Numbered from the stretch's first letter, positions 1 to 14,360 are shown. The stretch: 64,000 bases of DNA from Erythrocercus mccallii (GCA_013397435.1 VZRG01000189.1:558001-622000); one strand, 5' to 3'. The notes: generated by a model from the sequence alone, not told the origin. Numbers and translations are program-made.

Positions 1-3000
1 GGTTGAGCCAGAATCCACGTGCAAGGCTGTTCTACACCTTCTCAAGCTGAGCGGGCCATGCATCTTCTCAGGAAATAAAAGCCTTAACCTAGGAAGCAGC
101 AGCATTCACAGTAACATAACATCATATGCAGGCAAAGTGAGACAAACAAGGCAGGATTTATAAATATAAGGGGCAATTATTATTTTTTGTGTATATTCAG
201 CAAAAGCTTTTCTGAATACTATTTTGTATTATGAAGAATATAAGTACTTGGGGTTTTTTTCTTAAATTTCAAAATTCAGGCCAGATTCTCTGAGATTTTC
301 AGTGAATTCTCAAAGAACATTCTAAGACGTAAATGGAAAATCATAAAACCTCCTGTTCAGACTAAATTCTGAGAACTGCAGAATTTCAGCCAAGGTGTGC
401 TTATGGTGATATTTCACTGGACATTTTCCAGTTCACTGAAATCTAAACCAGTCAAAAATAAAAATAAAATAAATTATCCACATTGACTGTCACCAAAGAG
501 TACCCTGAAGAGCATTTAACAGTGAAGCTGTAGAATCAATCAGTCTAGAAATCCTTGCTTGACCCTATTTACTTGAGTATCACCAAGTCTTAAACCAGAG
601 ACTTTCCTACTGTCAGATATACAAAGGATAGGAAAAATCAGCTGACAGAATCCAAGTTAGATCTGTTTTTTCTGTATTGAGGGTTAACACTCAAGCAGTG
701 GAAAGTTCATACACTTATTGCTGTTTTTAGTGCTGCTCCTGACACACAACTGCAAGTCTAGCAAAAAAAATATTGCTGGTTTTGATGGAATTTATAAGAA
801 ATATGGTGAGCAATCAGACCAATTATGTAACCATGTAAGAAAAGCAAAAAAAAATGTAAATAATTGGTTTCCTTTTAGCTGATGACTAACAAAAAAAATT
901 AATTTTGCATTAAGTGAAAATGATATCAAAATTATGAGAACTCTACTTGGGATTTGCCCTGCTTCTCAGTTCAAATAAAGTATGTTTTAATACTTAATGC
1001 TTTTGAAATATAGAATTAGTCAAAATATTTTCTTCAAATTCACAATGTGAATCTATTGTTTATCAGAGAGTTCTACAGCATTTTCACGTGGTTTTATTTA
1101 CAGCATTTTTCATCCATAGTTTAGACTGACCAAAGCATAAAATAATAACTTGTCCATAAAATAAAATAAATTAGAGTGGTTTTATCTGGTCTTCCTGTGT
1201 CATATATGCAAAATTCCTGAGCAGGTTCCTAGGGCAGTTTTCTAGAGTTCAGATTTTCCTAGGTCTTTACAGAATGACGTGCTGAACAGTAGCTGTGAAA
1301 AATTGACAGAGTAAAGATAGGTGTAAACAGATATCTGAGAAGATCAGTATACTTCATTAAAGTAAGCATTATAAACGCCTTTTCTTAAAAAAAGTATTTT
1401 AAAATTACATTACAAACAAACAAAAAAAAAATTAACAGCAAAATGAGGCAAAATTTTCTCCTAACAAAGCACATATAGTGCAGTACCTGGAATCCGGCTC
1501 AAGTGGTGGGACTTTCAGCACCTTGCAGCCAGGCTCTGTTGCCTCATGTTTTTGAGATCTTTTGTTTGTCTCTGCTCAGGACAATTGCTGTGAAAACCTG
1601 GAGTGTGAACCAGACTTACACAAGGGTAGCAATGAGCACAACTGTGCCCATTGTTTAAGCTCATAATGGCTGTGCTCACTCTCGCTGGATACCTGGGGTT
1701 TGTTTATTCTTGAATCATTGTCAAAGTGGGTTATAGAATGCAGCCATTTCCCTTATTTCATCTTGTTTCCATATTTTTTCCCAGTATTTAAACAATAGTC
1801 ATCTTTCTTATTTCCATAGTTCACTTTTGAAGGGAAAATAGATCAGATGTGAAACCTGATTCTAAATGAGATCCTGATTTTTTTTTCCTATTTTTCCCTA
1901 GCATTGGTGGAGTTGTGAGGAAATCAGATCAGACTTCTACAGGGTCACAAAATTCTTTAGGTAGACCTAGAATGAAAGAGTCTCTTGGCTTAAAAGCAGT
2001 TTAACTACTCGGCTCTTGTTAATAGCTTTTTTTTCTGAAATAAACAAGATGCACTTCAGAATTTTCTTACAATTTCTTCCTTTAATAAAAAATAATCATT
2101 TTCTAAAAGACATCAAAATGCAAATGGGAAAAATATCTCCATAAATTGCTGCATAGCTTTATTTGTCACTGTTATTTATTACAGTATTTGTGTTAGTTAT
2201 TCATGGAGGTTCTGGATAAGCCTGAATCCCATTGCTGAATAAGGCTTTGAAATTAGCTCTTCTGCCCACCCTTACACAATCTGACTCTCCTTTATTAACT
2301 CCCTCCATGAAATGCACAAATCACTTTCTCTCTATGCCTTACATATCCCTGTTGTATGCCTGAGGACCCATTTCCTCCCCGTTTTGTCCACCCACCCTGC
2401 AAGATAACATATTTCCTCCCTGTTTCTTTTACAGAAAGAAAGAAACTGCTGTCTTGGCAGAATATTTTTGTGTTGCCATAACACAGCAAAAATGGGATTT
2501 TTAAAAGAGGAAGCTAACAGGAGGGCAAAGGCATCAAACACTATACATGAGAGTAGAAAGAGACCTAATGGACTGGTCATTATCCCCTGTACTATTTGTA
2601 ATTAATGCTGGGAAAGAGATGATTCCTCTCCATAAGATCATCTCTGACAGCATGTTTAATTGCTTCCATTCAATCTTCTGCTCTTACCATAACTGTCATT
2701 CTTCCAAATAACTCTCAAACAGAGGCAGTACCAGGAAATGCTGGAAGAGTCTTTCCCTGGTGTCCCAGGGAAATAAAATTTTCTCTCCTCTAACTCAATG
2801 GCCCCCTAGGGTTCTTAGGGTGTTGTGTGCTTTCAGACATGGAAACTGTGCCAGTATCCAGCAATAAGGCCAGCTGAAGTGGGCTGTGATTCATTTCCCT
2901 TTTAGATTAGGGGGTTTCAGGAGCAGGGGGGATGAGCACAGCACAGGAGCCATGGACAGCAGTGGCAAGAAGAGGACAGGGATTAGTTTCATTACCTCTG

Positions 3001-6000
3001 TAAGGGCCATTTCTGAATTGCAGGCTGTTCTTTGGGAAAGCCAAAGAACAGAATCCTTCTGCTGGGATACCCATCCAGAGGCAGGATGTCTAGGGACTGA
3101 GCGGAACGGGTAGGACAGGAAGACTTTAGCTGTTCTTTGGCTTGATTCCTCTTCACTACTTCCCCAGCCACTGTGTTTTCCTCTTTCTTTTGACACTTGA
3201 ATCTTTCCACTACAGGCTCAAGACCAACAGACTCCTTGCTGCTTTCATCCATGCTGCATTTACTACACCTCCTGCTCAAGCCAAACACAGACCTGGTTTA
3301 CTTCTTTCTTTCCCCCAGTCAATTTTTATTCGGTCTTGATGCATTTAACCCTGCCTTTTGCTGTTCTTACCCTCTGTTTTTGTCTGTGGTGACCTATCAA
3401 AACTCAGCAGCAAAAGGTCTTTGTTATCTGCATTGCTACTTCTTGTTGAATTCTGAGATATAATTCATAGAAACCTGCTGCCTGTCAACTTTTAATACGT
3501 CTAATTGCCTATCTTCTCTGGTACAATCATGGACCCTTTTAACATCTCACTTCCCCCTCAAGGAAAATGTATCCTGTGCACAGAAATGTGACCTTCAGGT
3601 CCTCTTGTCAGTGCTAAAGGGAAGAAAGCATTCAGATTGTTAGAAACATTATCAACTCAACTCCCACTAACTTCCCAGTCATGCTCTTTAATAGTTGGAT
3701 AGCCTCATTGCCTTGCTGTTTTCTTCAGCTTTCTTGGGACAGAGAAATAAGCGTGTTACCCTGAATTCCCTTGGCTTTTTTGTTCCGTGTGTTCACGTCA
3801 GCCATCCTAGTAAAGATTTGGTTTGTCATCCTACATGATCCCTTCCAGGTCTGGCTCCAGTATCCACCCATAGTCCATGTGGTTTATATTATTACTCTTC
3901 TATAGCACCTGCATTGTTGAAATGTGAAGAGAACACAAACAAAGCAAAAGGGGCAGGCAGAGGAAATTAAATAAATTAGAACCAAACACTGAGAGGGAGC
4001 CCGACGAACTCCTCCAAGGATGAGTCTAACTGCAAACAAAAGGGGTAGAAGAAGGTCAGTCTTTATAGAGTGTCACAAAAATTTGTGGATTTTCTTCTGC
4101 CTTCAGTGACCAGTAGATCTATGAGTTTAAGCATCACGGAGGAGTTTCATCTTACATTTGAAGAAAGGGTTATTTGCCCTGCCTCTGACAAATGAAAATA
4201 CGACCAGGTGTAAGGCAAATCATTTGTCAAGTGTGTTTTTCACAGAATATTCTGTTTTCATTTTAGCCTTCTTGGTTTGTATTGCCTTTCTCTTTAATGC
4301 TTTATTTAATTTGTTTTACATGATACCCCAGTTTGCTATTTTGAACCTGATGGTTAGGGTCTTCTTTATTACTTCCCTTCATAGCTTTCACTGTCATTTT
4401 AATTCCTTCTGTGGTGTATTTGTGACCCCAACTAATATACTGAAGCCCAAATTGTCCCCTAACATTATTTTGTCAACCTTCTTCTGAAGTCACAGTCAAA
4501 CCCAGCCTTGTTTCTTTGGCTGTCAGCTGATGTCCAGATTGAATTAGAAAGCACTCTCATTCCAGATTTAGAAATATATTTCCTCTACTTAATGCAATCT
4601 TGTCTGTGTCTGGGTAATTAAAATCATTTATTACTACCACTCAGGTTCATTTACATGTTTTATCTTTTAAAATTTATGCAATAATTACATAAAATACTAT
4701 GCTCCAACGGGCCAGCTGGATGAAGTACAAATAGTATGGCATATCCTATTATGGAAACATACCTCCAGCAACGAGCGTTGACTCGACCATTTCCAGGCTT
4801 TGCTATGATAACAACTGAATAATCTTCCACAAATAAATCAATATATATTTGTTTACATATCTGCTCCTTTTCTCTAAGACTGTAAAAAATAATCTGATGA
4901 GGCATTCCTGAAGATGAAGAAAGAAGGCATTGCCTCATCTTCTCCCCCCATCCTAAGTGAGATAAAAATAGAAGTATTGAAAAAAGAAAAGCCCCCCAGT
5001 GCCCCCACATCTGGGAGACACATAAATGTGGTAGCAGAGTACCCATAGATGGTAAATGCAACCCTGAGGAAAAAATCATCTTTTTCCTGCAACTGTTGTT
5101 TGCCTATGCTCCAAAGGTGATCCTCTTCACAATAGGAATTTTATTCCATTCGAAGTAATTAACTGCTATTATCAGCTTCAGTGTCTGTTTGCTTTTGAGA
5201 TCTTCCTATTAAAGCAGTGTGTGATGAAGTTCTTTGTACACTGCTAACAGGAATTGAAGGGCTGACTTTTTTTTTGTGAGGAGATTTTTGTGAAGGTAGA
5301 CTATTTCAGCAGTCAACATGAAAAGATACTACAATAATAAAATTCTTAAAAGCTCAATTTTCTGGGCATTGCAGTTTTATTGTAAAATATAAAAAATTAT
5401 TTCAATTTTTAATGAGACCTTCTTGCTCTTCGGCACTAAAATTTAGAAAATATTTTCCATACATGTAGATAAACTGTAAGTAATTTGATTTGAAAAAGCA
5501 CAAAAGGTAAAACCATCTACACAACCCTAATTATCAAGTTACTTGTGAGACAATGCACCACATCTGAAGGGACTGAAAATTTTAGACTTTTCTTGAAAAT
5601 AAATCAGCTGAGGAGATTATGACAGGTACACACAGTCTCCTTTCATAGTCCACACCTCTCCATTCATTCAGCTGCACACACTAATGAAAGAACAGGAAAA
5701 GTCTCTTGTGCTGAACCATTCAGCTTCTTTGTCAAAATATTAAAAGATTCCAGTGCACTGCAGTATAAGTAACTTTCCAAAGCAGGAAAAATATCTTCTC
5801 TGTAGACTTAAACCTCTTCAAGCAGGAAAACACACTGCCTGGGGAGGGGAGCCAATGAGATGCAGAAAGTTTGTACATTGGAGCTGAGGCCAATTTTGTT
5901 TCTGAAGGCTGATCCAAGTCACTGCAGATCCATCTGCTGAGCGCAGCACTGGTGGAACATGGCAGCTGGAATGGCTGTATCTGTTCCATTAACATGTGCT

Positions 6001-7385
6001 CATGTTTTACCAAAGGCCTGCTAGTTAAAATATGCATCTTTTTCTTCTTCAGCTCCTCTCCTTCAAAGGCAAAGCTATTCATCCTCCATTCCTTTTACAA
6101 ACATGTGATGAATACAGATCCAAATCCTACTGCTTTTCTCGAGATCTGATATTCCTGACATCAAATCTCAAGGATCAAAGTAAAATATTCATTAAGTCTG
6201 TCCAGCATTGCCATAATGAAATGAAATATGGTGTTTTAAACATCAAAAAACACCATTCTCATGAAGTACGGGAACATTCACTTCTCTTATTTACCTGATG
6301 GCTTGAGATATTGTCAGAAGTTGTACCAGTCTGGGGAATGCAAATACTGTTTAGACATCTTAAAATATGAAGGGACAGACTGCTTATTAAGTAGCTGGGC
6401 TTTTATTTCCTTACCAAAGTACGCCATCATGCTCTGGGTCCTCAGGGAGATGTCTCCAGGAACCATAAAAAATGCAATTCCTGGAACTAAGGATTTCAAT
6501 ATTTCATGTCTAGCATTCAAGAAAGCAACCTTTACCATAAATGTAAGCCTGGGTGTTAAGTACCAATTGACACTTGAATACAGTTGAGTTTTTGTAAAAT
6601 CTACATTTTTACTAAATCTACACAGGTCATAAATAAATACCTATATAATGTGGCAGTACAGAGCTGAGGTGAAGTTCAGAAAGCTACAACTAATTTTCAA
6701 ATATACAAATTATTTCATAATACCAAAGAATTTATTTCATAGCATAAATGATGGGAGGGGGAGAAAGAAATCTTGGACTTTTCTCTTCAATAAACATTTA
6801 TGGAGAGGATGAGGACAAGGCTTTGCACATACAGACTGTTAGGTATGCAGATAGAGGCCAGTTATAAATATAAGCAGTGACATCTTACAGCAGGGTGTGG
6901 GGGGAACATCCTGGGTAATCAATTTAAGCTGACAGTCAGTATCACGAGACACATGATATTAGCTACAGTGGCAGTGTTATCTGGGTGAGAGAAGGGTCAG
7001 TTTCCATTAGGAAACGCTATTTTCCAGACATTTGGGACCTGACACAATAATTGCTAAAACTTGGCATTAAAAAAGTTTTCCATTCCCTAACATAATTTCC
7101 CCTTGAAGAACTGATGACCAAAACTGAGATGGCTATTTTAGAGTGGTTAAAGATGGAAAGGAGAGGGGGAAACCCCACCCATTAGAGCTACATCAGGGTC
7201 TATTTGCTTTCCACTAGCAAAGGGAGCTGCAGACTCCTGCACAAAACAACAAATGCTTGGAAATTTTCAGTCACAGCCAGCTCATGGTATAGGTTATATA
7301 GTGCCCAGCATAAGGGGACTGTGTAATTTGTACCAAAAGAGGTAAAAATCTAGAACCAGAGAAAGAGGGGCAAGAGAAGCTGCAT
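1..7385. other. Unique AT-rich noncoding DNA
   Basis: No gene, RNA or recognisable transposon was seen. The stretch is AT-rich with many short A and T runs. Open frames on both strands stay below about 140 codons, overlap one another in unrelated frames and show no domain I recognise. It is best read as intergenic or intronic sequence. Confidence 0.6.
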
Positions 7386-7398
7386 CCCCCCCCCCCCC
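7386..7398. repeat. C13 homopolymer
   Basis: A run of 13 cytosines lies in otherwise mixed sequence. The exact length is uncertain, as is usual for assembled homopolymers. Confidence 0.85.
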
Positions 7399-7465
7399 TA
7401 CCCACAGTTTCACCTTGTCCCCCTGATTTTTCCTCCTTCTCAAGACCTACTCTGCTGTGGCCACA

Positions 7466-7515
7466 AAATCACTGCACTGCCAATAAATCACTGCACTGCC
7501 AATAAATCACTGCAC
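7466..7515. repeat. Short 19-bp tandem repeat, about 2.6 copies
   Basis: The unit AAATCACTGCACTGCCAAT occurs at 7466-7484 and again, identical, at 7485-7503. A third, 12-base partial copy follows at 7504-7515. The perfect identity of the two full copies suggests a recent local duplication. Confidence 0.92.
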
Positions 7516-10395
7516 GGCTTTTCCAGATGCCCAACCTTCTGAGGCAGACCTTCATCTCCACTGCTCAGAACCAATAATCTTATCTTTTTTTTAAAGCAGC
7601 CTGGATCAAGGCTTTGAGGATTGTAAAAGGGGATTATAAAAGGGCACTACAGAGAGAAAGTTTGTCACCCAAGTAGTAAAACAAACGTGACAGATGTGAT
7701 GAGAGAGCAAGAGATAGGAGGACTGCTATCCCCAGTGATGGGCCTATTAATTGTAATATGGGGAGATTAAGTGAGCAGCCAAAAGGTCAGTCGGGAAGAC
7801 CTGGTCTCATAATACCCCATCCAGTGCCATATCCACTAGACTTTCCTTCCTCCTGAGACACAGCAGAAGGTTTAGGGGTTTTTTTCTTCTGAGAAAGGAC
7901 TGCAGAAATGGTTGTGCCTTCGCCATGTAGCCATGCTGCTCACAAAGCTTTCCAAGCTGTCACCAGAGCAAATACACATAATTTACTATTAATTTAGTTC
8001 CAAGATGCTTGTGTTTTTTTCACTCTTTATGCTTATAAGGATTTTTAACTCAGAAATGCTCACTTTAAGAAGTAAATAGAGTATTTTCTACTGCCAAAAC
8101 CTTTAGGCAGTTAAATTTTGCTGAGGCTGCTATTGATTATTATCTGCTGAAGGATTTAAGGAATCCTTGATTAATGAGCAATTTTAAAGATAAGGACTTG
8201 GTGAGGAAAAGCATCTGCAAGTTCAGAGGGTGAGGTGTATCCAAGGCTCTGAAGCCACTGCAATTGGGCTGTAAAACTGACAAAAGCAGAGTCTGTTAAT
8301 GAAACTTTTGGCAAATCTGCTACTCCCAACCAAAATTTAAAGCAACTTTTTATCAAAACATCAGCATTTCTGCTCCTAGTCGTAAGTAGATCTTTTAAAT
8401 GTAAGAACTGGTAAATAAAGAAGTCCAACAGTTCCTTAGAGTGCTGAAGTTGCTTTGGCTTCTAAAAGTGAACAGAAGGATCCAGAATATTTTGTTCCAA
8501 GCAGTTTGTTCAGCCCTGTCCTTACATTAATGGGCTGCTGTCCTCCGCTGCTGAGCTGAGTCTTGTTCCAGACTGGTGCCACTACACTCCCCTTGGATAC
8601 TTCAGCTGAAACTCATCCAGCTGGAATTTGGAAATGTAATAGGAAAAAAGTGATGGGTTTTGTTGTTTTTTTTTTCCTCTCTAACTTCTGCATGAAATAG
8701 AGTTCTTTTCTTTGAAAAGATAAAATGGAGGTATGATCTGATATTGGAGTGAGTGTGAAAAAAACCCCATTCATATCCTCTAATATTATAAACAGGACTG
8801 AGTGTGATTAGATAGTGATTCAAAGAAAACAAATCAGAAAGACACAGGCACGTGTTGAAAGGTAAGGGCTTAGCTTGCCACTTGTGCCCAAAATTCTGGC
8901 CAGAATGATGGAATTCATCACTACCTCAGCAATCAGAGGCTTGTTCCGCCTCTTAAATAGACAAGGAAAGAACCAGGAAAAAACTGCAGGAAGACCTTAC
9001 ATTTTTGAGATGCCATGGAATTGTTGAGCTGCCTCACCCAAGTTTCCTTAGAACTTGCAAAGAGAAGGAAAGTTCAACTGACAGATGATTTCTTTTCCCT
9101 GTGTTCAGCCTCCAATATGCTCTTCTCTGTCTTGACTCAGGCAAGAGCTGTGCAAGGCTACTAGCATGGCTTGTAATATTCTCTGAAATTCTGAATTGTA
9201 AACAGGAATTAGTGACCAAGATTGTCAGGCATTGTAATAATTTGAAATTTAGCAAACGTGTCACTTGGAGACAATAAAGTTCACTAAAATGTTCAGACAT
9301 TTTTCACACTGGGTATTTAATATGGAGATAAGCTTCAACTGGGAAATGTACATACTGTTAACACAACTGCTAGGGAGTGGTTAGGGGAAAAAAATCCAAA
9401 AGATATGCCTACAGAAATTAATTATGCTGTTCAATTAATGGTTCTGGACCAGTTCTCATTTGGTTTAAAAGGAGCATCACCCCTTAGAGTTGCATCAGGT
9501 TCAGACCCAGCCCTAAATCCCTTTTCCTTCACTTGATGAATCACTTCTGTTTTTAGTCTTCACAATAGCAGCAGTTCATTTATTTTGCTAGATCTATTTT
9601 AATTTACCTGTGAAACCAGGGTTTCCTCAATCTCTGTTACATAATGGTGTCACATTAACACAATTTTTAAAATGTAAATTGATTTGTTTTGATTGATTTT
9701 GTCTAACCTTTAAAAATGAATGAGAATATTTCCATGGTGTAATAAACCATGTTTGGGGAGCCTAACACTCTAAATTACAACAAATGTGGATAGATTTGCT
9801 CAATAGAGCAGAAAAAGTGGTCCTAGAAAGTGGTCTCTGGGCTGACAACCAGAAATTTTGCAGGCTCTTAGAGTTCAGAAGAGTGCAAAAACTTTAACAG
9901 GGAAAAATCCCCTGCAGTTATGGTCAGCTGTTGCAGTGTGCAGTGGTTGCAGTGGGTTTTAGGGACATATAAGCAGTGCCAGAAGGACACATTCTGTGCT
10001 CTGAAGATAAGCAGGTCATTCCCGTGCATGGCGGATGCCTCCAGAAGCAAAGGAAAACCACTGCTGGAGAACCAGGCTACTGCTCTACATGTCCTGTCAC
10101 CCTCTATTTCCTGTATAACCTCACAGAACAGAAAAGAAAGAAAATACAGAAGTAATTAAAAATATTTAAGTATTTTCTATGGCAGAGAGAAAATACAAGA
10201 AGGAACTTTGCAGCTAATAAACACACTCATCTTTTCAAACATGTGATAAAACAAAAGAGAAAGTAGGCAATAAAAGGTACATTGAAGGCACAAAACAGTA
10301 ACAGCCAAGCAGGAGTGTGTAAAAGGAAGTGGAGCCAGGGGATTTCAGGTTATTAAGGAAGAAAAAACCAGAAATCCTGTGAAGGAGATAGGCCA
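7516..10395. other. Unique noncoding DNA
   Basis: No gene or repeat was recognised. Only short chance open frames are present (88 codons at most). Confidence 0.55.
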
Positions 10396-10399
10396 CCAA

Positions 10400-11585
10400 T
10401 CTTCATTTTGATTTCTAGCAAAAGTCTGGAACAAACAGTCCCCTGGAAGGTAAGACTGGGTATGCAGCACATGCTATAGATTTGTCATGAGCCAGCTGTG
10501 TCACATCTATCCAACTTTCTTCTTTGACCAGATTGAGGGCTGTGTGAGTGAGGGAGAAGCAACAGGCATCTTTGACCTGAATAAGGCTTTTGACACTATC
10601 TCACATGACATTCTCATTAGCAAGCTAGGAAATACTCTCTTAATGAAATTGGTATGAAAGTGATTGGAAATCTATACATACCAAGTACTCATCAATGGTT
10701 CATTATCCAAATGGAAGGGTGTATTGAGTGACATTCTGCAGGAGTCTGTCCTAAGTCTGCATTTATTCAATATTTTCATTAACAGGGATGATGGAATAGG
10801 AAATATGTTTATTAAATTTGCAGAGGATATGGAGCAAGAAGGAAAATTCAAAATGAACTTGTCTATTGAAGGGACATTCTGAAAATTAGCAGGAAGATGA
10901 ATGGAATTAAGTTTGTTAGGGAGAAAAAACAAAGTAAATAATGTTTGTGCAAGAATGACCAACTGCACCTATCTGAGCAGGGTGGAAATGGACTTGGCAA
11001 TAATTTTATGCACAAAGACCTTGGGGTTATAGCAGATCAAAGGTGGCCATGAGCCAGTGATGTCATTTCTAGTTCAGGCAAGAGTGCTGCCAGAAAGCAC
11101 ATCAAGTAATTCATGTATCTGACTCAGAACTAAGAGAAATTCTGTGAGATTTTTGATTTATTAGAACCCAGCGCACTGAGAAAGATACTGTCCAAAAAAA
11201 CAGCAGCAAGAGGGGTCACAATTCACACTAACACAACCAGTTGTGTGTGAGCAAAGAACTGGGGCTCTTTGTGCTACCAAAGAAGAACTTTAGCACTTAA
11301 GAAGACCAAAGTCTGTCAGAGATAGAGATAAGATAAATATGGTCTGCTTTCCATGGCTGGAACCAGAATTAATGAGTCTAAATTCTACATGAGGAAACTT
11401 CCTGTTAGGCACAAGGAAAATTTAATGGTAAGTACAAACAAACTCTCAAATACACTGTCTGGCAATGTTATTGAATCTTCGAAATAATGTTTATAGGTAA
11501 GTTGGACAATCAAGAGTTAAAAAAAATGCAACTATGGATGATTTGCTCAGGGCATTAGGTGATGAACCTTCCCTTCCAGTGAAGC
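10400..11585 (+). mobile_element. Old, decayed CR1-type LINE copy
   Basis: The segment follows the order of a CR1 LINE 3' half. It starts with reverse-transcriptase coding sequence (around 10541-10830). It continues through a decayed region reading like the post-RT part of ORF2. It then reaches a 3' untranslated segment at about 11370-11585, with the CR1 phrases 'ttaatggta', 'ttggacaa', 'gatgatttg' and 'cccttccag' in the expected order. Many substitutions, small indels and in-frame stops show that it is ancient and inactive. CR1 elements insert 5'-truncated and usually lack target duplications, and none was found here. The outer boundaries are approximate, and the subfamily cannot be fixed without a consensus alignment. 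Confidence 0.75.
10541..10882 (+). pseudogene. CR1 ORF2 reverse-transcriptase remnant
   Basis: Frame 2 of the plus strand encodes a CR1-like RT block, DLNKAFDTISHDILISKLG, beginning near 10574. After two in-frame TGA stops around 10655-10663 the same frame continues at 10664-10882 with a segment matching the palm region (GVLSDILQESVLSLHLFNIFIN). In active non-LTR reverse transcriptases the catalytic box is typically [YF]ADD. Here the corresponding residues at 10817-10828 read FAED, so the first catalytic aspartate is lost. Stops and a mutated active site make this a dead fragment, not a gene. The family call comes from motif recognition, not a search. Confidence 0.8.
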
Positions 11586-11985
11586 TATAGACATTCAAAA
11601 GCGGTGGGGCTAAGCTAAAGGAAATGTCTGGAGATGTAATTTGGGTGAGTTGAGTACCGTCTCGTGGTGGAATTCAAAGAACTGGACTACGAAATTTTGA
11701 GAACAAATATCTAAACTTATAGCTAATCCATCTTTATGATTGGGAGTCTTTATAGAAAAAGAGGGAGTAAGGAAGGAAAATCTAATACCTAGAGACCACG
11801 CAATTTGATCTAGCTTGTAAAATGCTTAAGAATAAATTCTGAAGGGAAGAAAAAAAAATGAAGCACAGAAACAGTTTTACTGGAAGTTAGTTGTATTAAA
11901 CTCAGACTTCCCACTCAGTAAGACAATTATTTTTCCTTAGGATGAAATGTCCCCTCCACTCAGTACCTGGGGTATTAACAGTTAA
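11586..11985. other. Unassigned spacer between two CR1 copies
   Basis: No clear match was seen. The stretch may contain further decayed LINE sequence, but nothing in it could be lined up with confidence. Confidence 0.4.
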
Positions 11986-11989
11986 ACTG

Positions 11990-12720
11990 AGCAAGCTGGA
12001 GATGAAAGCAAATCATTTAAGTAGTGAGGAACTGACTGAAGGGGATATGGCAATGGATTAGAGGAAGTTTTGAGTGAAGCTCCAGAAGGATAAGTCTTGG
12101 GACCACTTTTCTAGGTGGTCTGTCTCTAAAAGTGTAAGTCTTTGCTGATGAAATAGGGTTGGGAAGCATCACTAAGACATTGGAATACAAAGAAATAATT
12201 GTAGTACTATGAAAAATTCTAGAAATGTAATGTGGTTCTGTAGCCAAGGTGCATGTCATGCACATGGAGACTGATGAGAGAGTTGATTAGAGAGTTCATG
12301 AGCTTGACACAGAAAAGAAGAAAATGCTCAAGGATTTCAGAAGAAAAAGACATTCTTCAATGAGTCATTAATGTGCTGTGGGCTGAGTAAGAAGAGCAGC
12401 TGAAACAATAGATGGTATCTGTTAAGATATTCCCAACATTAAGGAGGAAGCATGAGTGTCCTTGTGCAAGGCACTGACAAGAGCTCAGCCTAAAGACTGG
12501 ATTTAAGGAGTGGATGCACTGATTGGGTCAGATAAAGGAGAATATATTTTATGAGAGGAGATTGAAAGTCTTACTCTTCATTTTTGCAAATTTATATAAA
12601 CCAAAACAGAGTAGTAAAGGGAGTAAATTTGCAGTCAGAGAGATGGTCAGGCCAGTAGCATGGTGCTGCAAATGCCAGAAAAAAGGGGTGAGTTTAGCTA
12701 AAGGACAATGCTAACACAAG
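11990..12720 (+). mobile_element. Second old CR1/L3-like LINE fragment
   Basis: Weak but ordered similarity to a CR1-type LINE is visible. A 'gaactgactgaagg' segment is followed by the RT-region phrases 'gtcttgggaccact' and 'gtctttgctgatga'. Further along, around 12540-12600, there is a 'atgagaggagattgaaag' stretch typical of the region encoding the C-terminus of ORF2. No open frame survives. It has the same orientation as the copy just upstream. Because it restarts at RT after the 3' end of that copy, it is a separate insertion. Boundaries and subfamily are uncertain. Confidence 0.55.
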
Positions 12721-14360
12721 GCCAATGAACCATGAACAATATTATTTTAGGTACTATCAGGAAGCTTTCACCTCTGTAACAATATGCTGATAATGGCCCC
12801 TGTGTGGACCCGCTGTTGCGTTTACTTAAAGTTTGATCTTTTCCTGAGCAAGGATTCTAAATTGTGTTATGGGATGGCAAACTCGACTTTCCCTTTGCAC
12901 TTCACAGCTCCATGCTCCCACAAACTTTTCCTTAAGTGGCTAGAATAAGCAAAAGGGAAGAAATTTTGGGATGTGAGGCTTTGAAGCAATGGTGTGGTGG
13001 TACTGTGGTTAAGGGCCACACAAGTTTCATTGTTTTCAGTGAGTATGAAATTCCTTCCTACCCTGACAGTCTCTCAAATCTGAATTCCCTAAGCACTGGA
13101 AAGAGGTGGCCTAGTCCTTATAACAGTGGGCTTTGGGTCTGAAGGTCTCAGGGCACTTGTACTTACCAAGACAGGGAACATCAAACATCACAGCCTTCCT
13201 TTCCTTCCTGTCCCAGGGTAAGACATTTGTCGTGAGCAGCCTTATGCAAAAGCAGCTATTCTCAAATTAGGGAGAATGGGATGTGTTATTTAAAAGCCAG
13301 ATGGTAGTCAAAATGCCAATCAGAGCAAGTCCTGATTTCTGCTAATGCACTGTCATACATTGCCATATGCACAAGTACCAGTCTAGATTTCCTCCACAAA
13401 CTGATCATGAGCTATTTCCTGTCAATTATTTAGAGTAGGTAGCTGATTACCTAAGAACAGGCTTCACTGCTGCTCAATTAGACATCTTAGACTCTTAGAT
13501 ACAAAAGAATAAGCAATACAAGGCAAGCACCTAACATAATAACCAGCTTATGTTCTACTTCACTTATTATGTTTCCACATGTAAAGGCAAGCATTATTAT
13601 TGCTTAGAGAATAAGCATTCCAGAGCAATAATACCAAGCAAACAGACTTGTAATGCTCAGCAATGCCAAATAAGAAGGGATTTGATCATGGTCATGTTGG
13701 CCAGAAATCCAGGCGACATTTATCTTGGAAGCTTTCTAACAGCTGTCCCGCTGGGTCCACTTTATGATAAGTGTCTCTAATATGTGGCAGTGCTGGTCAA
13801 ACACCAGAAATAATCTGTTTGCTCCTTCCAAAAATTCCAGCCAGCTGGTCAGAGAATAAAGGAATTTCATAATGAGAGGATTCATAATTTCCCTCTGTCT
13901 TCTGTATGGAAATATTTGGCTGCATTTAATTTTTTCTTATTTAGTACTATGGCATCAATGCATATTTAGATTTTGAATATAAATTATGAACTTGTAATGT
14001 AACAATATTTTGCCTATTGTGCTCAACATAGTGATGTTAGAAAGAATGTCTTCAGAGTAACAGAGAGTAAGTTTTCAAAGTATATCTGCAGCTAAGAAAT
14101 ATGGGAATCCTCAGCGACTTGTGGACTTCAGAAATTCCATAGTGCATATGTCAAAATATGACAGCGTAGGAACATCCATAGCAAGTCATAATAAAACTCC
14201 ACCCAGCCCAATAGTGCCTTCAGGAATGGCCAGGACTAGATGCTAAGACAAGAAACAGGAACAGTTATCAGCTGGTGTAAACCCTCCACATCAGCATCCA
14301 TCAAAGTAAACAGGCTGGGAACAGCAAATGAAATAAATGGAAAAGGTAATGTCAGAAGAT
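12721..14360. other. Unique noncoding DNA
   Basis: No gene or mobile element was recognised. Open frames are short and unrelated. Confidence 0.5.

Noticed and set aside
7466..7515. CRISPR-like repeats
   Set aside because: The repeats are directly adjacent with no spacers, in vertebrate DNA. It is a simple tandem duplication.
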